A DNA stretch of 19,719 nt from an uncultured Eubacteriales bacterium. GTDB lineage: Bacteria > Bacillota > Clostridia > Peptostreptococcales > Anaerovoracaceae. The number at the start of each line of letters is the position of its first letter. Position 1 is the first letter of the stretch. This document shows positions 6,699-12,864 of this stretch, one piece after another. The stretch lies in NCBI GenBank assembly GCA_910585135.1, contig CAJUEB010000015.1, positions 1 through 19,719 of the forward strand, written 5' to 3'. The position numbers were made by a program, and so were the translations under genes. The notes beneath the pieces were generated by a model. The model ran no database searches, was not told the DNA's origin, and saw only the letters and a program-made list of their open reading frames with translations.

Positions 6699-8054
6699 AT
6701 GGGTAATTTTAAAAAAGAATATGAACAAAAATTGATTACAGCGGAAAACGCAGTCAAGGTAGTCAAATCCGGGGACTGGGTTGATTTCGGATGGGGCGTA
6801 GGCGTTCCATTTGATTTGGACAAGGAACTGGCGAAAAGGATCAAGGCGGACGATCTTTACGACTTAAAATTCCGCGGCGGCATCGTGCTGAGAGAACCGG
6901 AAATCTTTAAAATAGAGGACGCGGCAAGCCACCTCTGCTGGAATAGCTGGCACAGCACGGGCATCGAACGAAAGGCAACGCAGACAGGGCTTGGCTTCTA
7001 TGCCCCGATCCGGTATTCCGAGCTGCCGAGGTATTACCGCGATCTGCCAGATCCTGTCGATGTCGCCATGATACGGGTAACGCCGATGGATAACGAAGGC
7101 TATTTTAACTTCGGTCCATGTGCTTCCCATATGGCAGATATGTGCAGCAGGGCAAAGTGCATCGTCGTAGAGGTAAACGAAAATATGCCGGTCGCTTTGG
7201 GCGGCGAGCCTGGCGGGGAAAAGATCCATATTTCCAAAGTCGATCACATCGTAGAAGGCTCAAACACGCCGATGGAACAATTAGGCGCAGGTCCTACAAA
7301 CGAAATCGATGAAAAGGTTGCACAGTACATCGTAGAGGAAATCCCCAACGGCGCATGCCTTCAGCTTGGAATCGGCGGAATGCCTAACGCAGTGGGCAGT
7401 CTGATCGCCAAGTCCGATTTAAAGGATCTGGGCGTGCATACGGAAATGTATGTCGATGCGTTCGTCGATATCGCCATGGCGGGAAAAATCAACGGTTCAT
7501 GCAAAAATATCGATAAAGGCAGACAAGCGTATGCGTTCGGTGCGGGGACGCAGAAGCTCTATGATTACATCAACAACAACCCGGAATGCATGAGCGCACC
7601 TGTAGACTATACCAACGATATCAGAGCCGTAAGTTCCCTGGATAACTTTATTTCCATCAATAATGCGGTTGATATCGACTTGTTTGGACAGGTAAACGCT
7701 GAGTCCGCAGGCACGAAGCACATCAGCGGCGCAGGCGGCCAGCTCGATTTCGTGCTGGGCGCTTACCTTTCCAAGGGTGGAAAGAGCTTTATCTGCTGCT
7801 CTTCGACCTTTAGCGACAAGGCAGGGAACCTGCATTCCAGGATCAGGCCTACGCTGGCGGACGGCTCGATCGTAACCGACACGAGAACAAACACACACTA
7901 TGTCGTTACGGAATACGGCAAGATTAATTTAAAAGGCCTTACGACATGGGAGCGGGCAGAAGCCCTCATCTCCATCGCTCATCCTGATTTCAGGGAACAG
8001 CTAATCAAGGATGCCGAAGGAATGCGGATCTGGAGGCGAAGCAATAAACGTTAA
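6699..8054 (+). CDS. but: Butyryl-CoA:acetate CoA-transferase-like enzyme
   Basis: The 451-aa protein belongs to the 4-hydroxybutyrate / butyryl-CoA:acetate CoA-transferase family. Such enzymes move CoA from butyryl-CoA to acetate, the final step of butyrate formation in many gut Clostridia, and act in the cytosol. The catalytic glutamate is E249 in GVHTEMYVDAFVD; GIGGMPNAVG (224-233) and SGAGGQLDFV (343-352) are the conserved CoA and oxyanion loops. Length and motifs are full. The ATG at 6699 follows GAGGAGAG; a longer frame from 6597 overlaps the promoter start point and is not used. It is monocistronic with its own promoter and a terminator near 8235-8275. The exact acyl substrate (butyryl, propionyl or 4-hydroxybutyryl) cannot be settled by reading. 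Confidence 0.85.
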   Translation: MGNFKKEYEQKLITAENAVKVVKSGDWVDFGWGVGVPFDLDKELAKRIKADDLYDLKFRGGIVLREPEIFKIEDAASHLCWNSWHSTGIERKATQTGLGFYAPIRYSELPRYYRDLPDPVDVAMIRVTPMDNEGYFNFGPCASHMADMCSRAKCIVVEVNENMPVALGGEPGGEKIHISKVDHIVEGSNTPMEQLGAGPTNEIDEKVAQYIVEEIPNGACLQLGIGGMPNAVGSLIAKSDLKDLGVHTEMYVDAFVDIAMAGKINGSCKNIDKGRQAYAFGAGTQKLYDYINNNPECMSAPVDYTNDIRAVSSLDNFISINNAVDIDLFGQVNAESAGTKHISGAGGQLDFVLGAYLSKGGKSFICCSSTFSDKAGNLHSRIRPTLADGSIVTDTRTNTHYVVTEYGKINLKGLTTWERAEALISIAHPDFREQLIKDAEGMRIWRRSNKR

Positions 8055-8097
8055 TCGATGCGAATTTGAAAGCAAAGCAACAAACGTTAAGCAATGC
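8038..8097 (+). repeat. Imperfect direct repeat spanning the CoA-transferase stop codon
   Basis: Positions 8038-8061 and 8074-8097 match at 20 of 24 bases (GCAATAAACGTTAA and GCAACAAACGTTAA cores), offset 36. The first copy contains the last codons and the TAA of the gene. Just after it AATGCTTGC (8094) is answered by GCAAGCATT (8123), a 9-bp inverted repeat. Confidence 0.6.
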
Positions 8098-8234
8098 TTG
8101 CCACAAAACAGGCTGCTGATAGCAAGCATTCTCAGGACGGCTTTCACGCAGCCCTGTCCGGGATTTTCCGCATCCGGGAAATAAAACCGCTGGATAAGCA
8201 AAATCCAGGAATACAAACTGCTGATATCCGTTCT

Positions 8235-8275
8235 ATGCAAGGGAGGCGCTTCGAAAGAAGCCGCCTCCCTTTTTA
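8235..8275 (+). terminator. Intrinsic terminator, copy 1 of a duplicated hairpin
   Basis: The stem GGGAGGCGCTTC pairs across a GAAA loop with GAAGCCGCCTCCC, with one bulged C, and is followed by TTTTT. It ends the CoA-transferase transcript, about 180 bases after the stop codon. A copy with one mismatch in 39 bases lies at 9172-9210. The rest of 8098-8234 shows no gene. Confidence 0.85.
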
Positions 8276-8370
8276 TACTGTCGCAGCCAGGAAACAATTA
8301 TTCTGCGTCATAAACATCCAAGCATGATTAAAACCCAACGTGAATCCCAATAATTTATATCGCAAAGACA

Positions 8371-8399
8371 TTGAATAAAATAGCGGCATCAAGTACAAT
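8371..8399 (+). promoter_or_regulatory. Promoter of the PIN-domain gene pair
   Basis: TTGAAT (8371-8376) and TACAAT (8394-8399) are 17 bp apart. The predicted transcript start is about 65 bases before the chosen ATG at 8471. Confidence 0.6.
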
Positions 8400-8470
8400 A
8401 TGCATAAGAAAACAAATTCTTTCAGAAGCTAATGATGCCCCTCAAATTTGAAAGCGGGGAGATACGGGAA

Positions 8471-8908
8471 ATGAAAATTTATCTGGATAATTGTTGCTAC
8501 AACAGACCGTTTGATGATCAGACGCAAGAACGAATCCATTTGGAAAGCGAAGTAATACTGATTATTTTACAACGAGGGCAATCTGGAATATACAAGATCA
8601 TGGGAAGCGATATTTTAAAGATTGAAATAGAACGTATGCACGATATGACAAAGCAACAACGAGTCAAAGAATTATACCAAATATCAACTATGCATATTCC
8701 TTATACGAAAGAGATTAAAACTCGTGCAAAGGAAATTATGAAGCGATCAAGAATTCAAACATTTGACAGCCTGCATATTGCTTCCGCAGAAGCTGGTGAA
8801 GTTGATGTTATGTTAACAACAGACGACAAGTTGGAAAAAATGGCTGAAAAGCTTGACTTAAAAGTTAAAGTAATGAATCCGTTAAGATTTGCATGGGAGG
8901 TGATTTAA
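8471..8908 (+). CDS. PIN-domain protein, VapC-like toxin candidate
   Basis: The 145-aa protein is a PIN-fold metal-dependent ribonuclease candidate. Acidic residues stand where the fold needs them: D6 (IYLDNCCYNRPF), E52 (ILKIEIERM), D99 (TFDSLHIASAE) and D118/D119 (LTTDDKL). I chose the ATG at 8471, nine bases after GGGGAG; a longer frame from 8432 has no ribosome site. The next gene starts at the base after this stop, with its ribosome site inside this gene. The AT-rich codons differ from both neighbours, and the pair sits between duplicated terminators, which suggests acquisition as a cassette. PIN toxins usually cleave tRNA, rRNA or mRNA; the target here is unknown. Confidence 0.8.
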   Translation: MKIYLDNCCYNRPFDDQTQERIHLESEVILIILQRGQSGIYKIMGSDILKIEIERMHDMTKQQRVKELYQISTMHIPYTKEIKTRAKEIMKRSRIQTFDSLHIASAEAGEVDVMLTTDDKLEKMAEKLDLKVKVMNPLRFAWEVI

Positions 8909-9130
8909 GTGCAGAATATCGATTTAAATAATCCATTGGAGATCCGAACAATTGGAATGCAAGCGCTTAGAGACGTTTTAGGCCCAATAGGAGTCGTACG
9001 TTTCATGCAACAGTTTGATTTGGGATATGGAGATTACACAAAGGAAAGGCAAAGCGAACCGAATGCAGATTTTGAGCAAATCGATGCTTTATTGAACGCA
9101 ATGCAAAACCAACCTCAAAATAGCAATTAG
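8909..9130 (+). CDS. Small partner of the PIN-domain protein, antitoxin candidate
   Basis: This 73-aa protein starts with GTG, eight bases after GGGAGG (8895-8900), and directly abuts the PIN gene with no spacer. It reads MQNIDLNNPLEIRTIGMQALRDVLGPIGVVRFMQQFDLGYGDYTKER, followed by an acidic, Gln/Asn-rich tail. The front half looks compact and helical (ALRDVLGPIGVVRFMQQF); the tail could wrap a partner. It shows no ribbon-helix-helix, AbrB or Phd signature of known VapB antitoxins, and the order is toxin first, the reverse of most vapBC operons. The antitoxin role is inferred from position and size only. Confidence 0.7.
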   Translation: MQNIDLNNPLEIRTIGMQALRDVLGPIGVVRFMQQFDLGYGDYTKERQSEPNADFEQIDALLNAMQNQPQNSN

Positions 9131-9171
9131 TTTCGCAAGACATGGCGGCATTCCACAGAGAAAATAACGCC

Positions 9172-9210
9172 ATGCAAGGAAGGCGCTTCGAAAGAAGCCG
9201 CCTCCCTTTT
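9172..9210 (+). terminator. Intrinsic terminator, copy 2 of the duplicated hairpin
   Basis: This is the same bulged hairpin as at 8235-8273, differing at one base in 39, and followed by TTTTGT. It ends the PIN-gene transcript 41 bases after the stop codon. It has no T-run on the minus strand, so it does not obviously serve the ABC operon that ends at 9272. Confidence 0.8.
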
Positions 9211-9271
9211 GTATCTATAAGCGGTCATACCGATTGAAACCTCTCCCTCAAACGCCCCCCCGCAGCCCCGA

Positions 9272-9556
9272 TCACACAACTTTTGGCAAGATCATCATTC
9301 CCAGTGCCACAATGCCGCCGGCGGCATAGAGGCTGTTTACGACCAGGCAGACCTTCATCAAATTATTTTGCACGCCCGCCTTTACATAAGAAAGAATCGT
9401 AAATACGCCGCCGAGAACCATCAGCACCGCATAGCTAGAAATCATGATTTCCGCAACAGGCGATTCCAGCGCCCAATCAAACGACCTGAACGGCAAAATC
9501 GTCCACGGGACAAAAATCAAAAGAACACTTATAGCCGTTAAAAATTTCTTTTCCAT
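9272..9556 (-). CDS. Small membrane protein at the end of the ABC operon
   Basis: The 94-aa protein (MEKKFLTAISVLLIFVPWTILPFRSFDWALESPVAEIMISSY...) has about three membrane helices (5-20, 35-58 and 68-90). I chose the ATG at 9554-9556, nine bases after AGGAG; an ATG two codons earlier (9560-9562) would overlap the upstream stop as TAATG but lies only three bases from the ribosome site. It is the last gene of a tightly packed operon, so it is probably made with the transporter and may be an accessory or immunity-type subunit. No named family is recognised. Confidence 0.75.
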   Translation of the reverse strand: MEKKFLTAISVLLIFVPWTILPFRSFDWALESPVAEIMISSYAVLMVLGGVFTILSYVKAGVQNNLMKVCLVVNSLYAAGGIVALGMMILPKVV

Positions 9557-9561
9557 TCCCA

Positions 9562-10332
9562 TTATCTCCTTTCAGCCTGCCCGAAGCAAAGGCAGGAAAC
9601 GCTTAAACATATCACTGTAATTGCAGCCGCCACAGGAATCCATAACATCCATTTAATCTGTGCAGCATCAAGGTTAGATGCGAGCTTTCCATATTCCGAT
9701 GTAATGACGAAAAACGGGTAAGCCATCGGATCGACGAACCATGCTTTCGTATTAATCACCAGTACAGACGGCACAATAGAAGCCAATCCGGCCCCGACAG
9801 AAAAAACAGGAGTCCTGATGCATACCGACAGCATCCAGAAAACCGCGATCATCGGGATTGCAGACAGGAAGATAAACCCGATCTCCTTGGCAACAAATAA
9901 CGGCGGCAGGATAAATTGGTAATCTTGCGTCGCAGATGCGATCCAGGCACTCAAATAATACACGCCCGTCATCAGGAGGATCTGCGCTGCTGCCAGGGCA
10001 AGCAATACGGCAAACTTCGCAAAACAGAGCTTCGCCGGACGGATCGGCAGGGAAAGCATTCTCAGGATCGCCTTGTTTTTTCGTTCCGTCTGATTCAAAA
10101 GGACGGTAGCCACGACCATGCTTGCCGGGAACATAAACCACGACCTCCCCAAAAAACCTTGTATGAAGAAATTATTCTCCGGCGAAATAAATTCTGCCTG
10201 CCCGCCAAGATTTAGATCAGCATTGATCACCGATGGCAGCCAGAGGATAATCGCCGCAGCAAACATAATCAAAAATATCTTCGAACGCTTTATTTTCTTA
10301 CATTCAACCCAGGCCAGTGACACAAAATTCAT
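9562..10332 (-). CDS. ABC transporter permease, lantibiotic-protection type (LanE/MutE-like)
   Basis: The 256-aa ABC-2 type membrane subunit has six helices (about 19-36, 62-80, 103-130, 147-170, 175-193 and 229-250). After helix 2 it carries NQTERKNKAILRMLSLPIRPAKLCFAK, the cytoplasmic coupling segment with the LSLPI motif seen in lantibiotic immunity permeases. The start overlaps the upstream permease stop by four bases (ATGA). Together with the second permease and the ATPase it would form a heteromeric exporter that removes peptide antibiotics from the membrane. The exact substrate is unknown. Confidence 0.85.
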   Translation of the reverse strand: MNFVSLAWVECKKIKRSKIFLIMFAAAIILWLPSVINADLNLGGQAEFISPENNFFIQGFLGRSWFMFPASMVVATVLLNQTERKNKAILRMLSLPIRPAKLCFAKFAVLLALAAAQILLMTGVYYLSAWIASATQDYQFILPPLFVAKEIGFIFLSAIPMIAVFWMLSVCIRTPVFSVGAGLASIVPSVLVINTKAWFVDPMAYPFFVITSEYGKLASNLDAAQIKWMLWIPVAAAITVICLSVSCLCFGQAERR

Positions 10333-11051
10333 GCAAACGACCTCCTTCCCTTGATTAACGCCAGTTCAAGCAAGCCAAACGCCGTAAGCTCCACAGCTAC
10401 CGCATACAGATCATGCAAAGCCTGCGCCGCACTAACATCCGCCAAAATCCGAAACGGCATGGCGAAAGGAAAGAGCGAAAGCACGGCGTGATCCATTGGC
10501 AGCATCGTGGCAGTAAAAACGCAGACAACGCCGATCCCCAGCGATACCCACATATTCTTACATGCCTCCGAAATGATGAGCGACAAAAGCACGCACGGCA
10601 GCAGCAGCAAAAACGCATAACCGAAGCTTTTGCATAACGTGCTGAGAAAGACACCCCCGGCGTCAAACCAGTAATACGAGCAAAATGCGACCGCCCCGCC
10701 TTCGACCACCAACGCCAAAACACTCATGAAAATGACCACCGCCGCTTTTCCGAAAAACATGGAACTTTCCCGAATCGGAAGCGACCTCATTTTCTGCATG
10801 GCATTGCCTGTGTATTCGTTATGGTAGAAAAGGCACGCGCCCGCCACGACGAGCAGCACATTCAGCATCGCCATCATCTGCCAGTTTGCATCGAGTAAAA
10901 TCCGAATCGGATCGCCCCGCTGCGCAAGATACACTTCCGAACGGACCGCCATGTTGGCAACAGGAATCACCGCCGCCAAAACGCCGCCGCCCAAGAACAG
11001 GGGCAGCGCCCCAGTCCGCCTTATCTTCCTATATTCCAAGAAAACACTCAC
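10329..11051 (-). CDS. ABC transporter permease, lantibiotic-protection type (LanG/MutG-like)
   Basis: The 240-aa second ABC-2 permease has six helices (about 15-35, 57-75, 101-125, 141-160, 165-185 and 213-233) and the matching coupling segment NEYTGNAMQKMRSLPIRESSMFFGK. It starts with GTG (complement of 11049-11051) and overlaps the ATPase stop codon by four bases (GTGA); the four-base overlap to the next permease is ATGA. It is related to, but clearly diverged from, the downstream permease, as expected for the E and G subunits of a LanFEG-type transporter. Confidence 0.85.
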   Translation of the reverse strand: MSVFLEYRKIRRTGALPLFLGGGVLAAVIPVANMAVRSEVYLAQRGDPIRILLDANWQMMAMLNVLLVVAGACLFYHNEYTGNAMQKMRSLPIRESSMFFGKAAVVIFMSVLALVVEGGAVAFCSYYWFDAGGVFLSTLCKSFGYAFLLLLPCVLLSLIISEACKNMWVSLGIGVVCVFTATMLPMDHAVLSLFPFAMPFRILADVSAAQALHDLYAVAVELTAFGLLELALIKGRRSFA

Positions 11052-11887
11052 TGCATGCCACCTGCTTTCTTTTTCGCTGCCCGGTCTTGCGGAAATACGA
11101 GATCTCCTGCGCCCCGGTCTTGCGGGCGTATGAGCATTCCCGCAGAAGACGCCTGATTGTCCGCATCGATCAATGCAAGGAACGTATCTTCAAGATTGTC
11201 CGTCGGATACCCCTTGGCGGCAGCACTGCATCTCAATTCATCCAGCGTCCCCTCAAACAGCAAGCGCCCATGATTGAGAATGCCGATATGGTCCGCCATC
11301 AGCTCGATTTCAGAAAGCAGATGCGAGGATACCAGCACCGTGCAGTTGAATTTCTCCGGCAAGGAGCGGATCAGCGACCTGATTTCGTGAATGCCCACAG
11401 GGTCAAGTCCATTCGTCGGCTCATCCAAAAGCAAAATCGGCGGCCTGCCAATCAGCGCGCCAGCAAGCCCGAGCCGCTGTTTCATGCCAAGGGAATATTT
11501 CTTTGCCAGCCGCGTCTTAAACTGCGTCAGCCCTACGATCCCAAGCGCCTCCGTCACCGCAAATTTCGGAAGTCCTAAAATCCTGCGGATGATTTCAAGA
11601 TTTTCTTCGCCGCTCAAATTTCCATAAAAGGCGGGGGCTTCGATGAACGAACCGACTTCTTTCAAAATTTCCACCCTGTTTTCAGGATATTTCTTCCCGT
11701 CGATCGTAAACGAACCGCTCGTCGGTTTGGTAAGTCCCAAAAGCATTTTCATCGTCGTCGATTTGCCTGCGCCGTTCGGTCCGAGAAAGCCATAGACCGC
11801 GCCTTGGGGAATATGCAGGCTCACCCCTGAAACCGCCGTAAATCCGGCATACGTTTTCGTTAAATTGTCAGTTTCAATTACATTCAT
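11048..11887 (-). CDS. ABC transporter ATPase, lantibiotic-protection type (LanF-like) with E-loop
   Basis: The 279-aa ATPase has Walker A (GPNGAGKST, 36-44), signature (YSLGMKQRLG, 131-140), Walker B (ILLLDEP, 151-157), D-loop (NGLDP) and switch H189. The usual Q-loop glutamine is replaced by E83 (GSFIEAPAFYGNLSGEENL), the E-loop reported for LanF-type lantibiotic immunity ATPases. The domain normally ends near residue 235; here a basic tail continues to 279 and contains PQDR twice, 11 residues apart, from a 13-bp DNA repeat. GGAG lies nine bases before the ATG. It is first in the four-gene operon and divergent from the two-component genes, which probably control it. No clear TATAAT is visible upstream, as often with activator-dependent promoters. 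Confidence 0.9.
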   Translation of the reverse strand: MNVIETDNLTKTYAGFTAVSGVSLHIPQGAVYGFLGPNGAGKSTTMKMLLGLTKPTSGSFTIDGKKYPENRVEILKEVGSFIEAPAFYGNLSGEENLEIIRRILGLPKFAVTEALGIVGLTQFKTRLAKKYSLGMKQRLGLAGALIGRPPILLLDEPTNGLDPVGIHEIRSLIRSLPEKFNCTVLVSSHLLSEIELMADHIGILNHGRLLFEGTLDELRCSAAAKGYPTDNLEDTFLALIDADNQASSAGMLIRPQDRGAGDLVFPQDRAAKKKAGGMQ

Positions 11888-11951
11888 TCAATTTTTCTCC
11901 TTTCACCTTGCCCCTGCGGACGTTTCTCTTCCCGGCGAATAGTTTTCCGCC

Positions 11952-12048
11952 GCAAGCACATTGCACTGCGAACCCATTTCGCCGCGAACGCTTTGCACTG
12001 CAAGCACATTGCATTGTGACCATGTTTCCTCACAAATACATTGTAATG
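11952..12048. repeat. Degenerate short repeats between the ABC operon and the regulator genes
   Basis: GCAAGCACATTGCA occurs at 11952-11965 and 12000-12013 (48 bases apart), with a weaker third copy near 12032-12048 (ACAAATACATTGTAATG). A perfect inverted repeat, TTGCA-C-TGCAA (11993-12003), overlaps the second copy. They lie in the divergent control region, so they may be regulator sites for the ABC promoter, or intergenic repeats like those near 17011-17189. Confidence 0.6.
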
Positions 12049-12076
12049 CCCGCTCCTTGCATGAACCTTCCCCCGT

Positions 12077-12136
12077 CCTTACATTTCCCTTACATTTCAC
12101 CGCGCATGGAAAATTGCCCTTTCTATGGTATATAAT
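12077..12136 (+). promoter_or_regulatory. Promoter of the regulator-kinase operon with OmpR-type direct repeat
   Basis: CCTTACATTT occurs at 12077-12086 and 12088-12097, an 11-bp period that matches the tandem sites of OmpR-family regulators. A perfect TATAAT lies at 12131-12136, and no good -35 box stands 17 bp before it. This fits an activator-dependent, autoregulated promoter. Confidence 0.55.
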
Positions 12137-12152
12137 AAGGAGGCGAGGAGGC

Positions 12153-12863
12153 ATGAAAATGGACTTTGATTATTTAAAACAAAAACGGATTTTGCTTGTC
12201 GATGACGAACAGGCGCTTTTAGAATTAGTCGTTTCAATTTTAAAGGAAGGCGGGTTTCAAAAGATCCGAACGGCAAAGACGGTAAAGGAAGCATTGGAAA
12301 TTTCAGCGTCTTACCGCCCGGAGCTTGCGATTCTCGACGTGATGCTTCCAGACGGGGATGGCTTTGTCCTGATGGAACAGCTCAAACGCACCTCCGATTA
12401 TCCCGTGCTTTTTTTGACGGCCCGCGGCGAAGATGCTGATAAATTCCGCGGCTTCGGCCTCGGTGCAGACGACTACATGGTAAAGCCATTTTTGCCGCAG
12501 GAGCTTTTGCTCCGTGTGAACGCAATTCTCCGCAGGTGTTACAAAGGGCAAAACCCCCTGATCAGGCTTTCCGGCAGCGAGATCGATTTGGATCGTGCCG
12601 AAGTCATCAAAAACGGGGAGCGCATCTCCCTCACAGCAAAGGAGCATCACATCCTCACCGCCCTATTTCGGAATGCAGGGAAGATCGTCACGATCGATGC
12701 GCTGTGTGAAGCCGCTTGGGGAGATAACCCTTTCGGTTATGAAAATTCCTTGATGGCGCATATCCGCCGCATTCGGGAAAAGATCGAAAAAAATCCGGGA
12801 AAGCCCGTCTCCTTGATCACAGTCAAAGGTCTTGGCTATAAACTAGTCGTGGAGGAACAATGA
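12153..12863 (+). CDS. OmpR-family response regulator
   Basis: The 236-aa protein has a receiver domain with acidic pocket D17/D18, phosphoacceptor D62 (AILDVMLPDGDG), T89 and K111 (MVKPF). Its C-terminal OmpR winged helix spans about 138-234 (ISLTAKEHHILTALFRNAGKIVTIDALCEAAWG ... SLMAHIRRIREKIE ... ITVKGLGYKL). The ATG at 12153 lies behind AAGGAGGCGAGGAGG; an ATG two codons later is also possible. A longer frame back to 11961 crosses the promoter and is not used. The kinase gene starts two bases after its stop codon. It most likely activates the divergent ABC operon in response to a peptide antibiotic and may also act on its own promoter. Confidence 0.92.
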   Translation: MKMDFDYLKQKRILLVDDEQALLELVVSILKEGGFQKIRTAKTVKEALEISASYRPELAILDVMLPDGDGFVLMEQLKRTSDYPVLFLTARGEDADKFRGFGLGADDYMVKPFLPQELLLRVNAILRRCYKGQNPLIRLSGSEIDLDRAEVIKNGERISLTAKEHHILTALFRNAGKIVTIDALCEAAWGDNPFGYENSLMAHIRRIREKIEKNPGKPVSLITVKGLGYKLVVEEQ

Positions 12864-12864
12864 A

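Noticed and set aside
10886..11578. 230-codon plus-strand frame opposite the ABC ATPase and permease
   Set aside because: It is antisense to well-supported ABC genes; Arg/Pro-rich composition is typical of a shadow frame.
11903..12154. 83-codon minus-strand frame with a repeated SQCNVLA motif
   Set aside because: The repeated peptide comes from the GCAAGCACATTGCA DNA repeats; it covers the regulator promoter and has no ribosome site.
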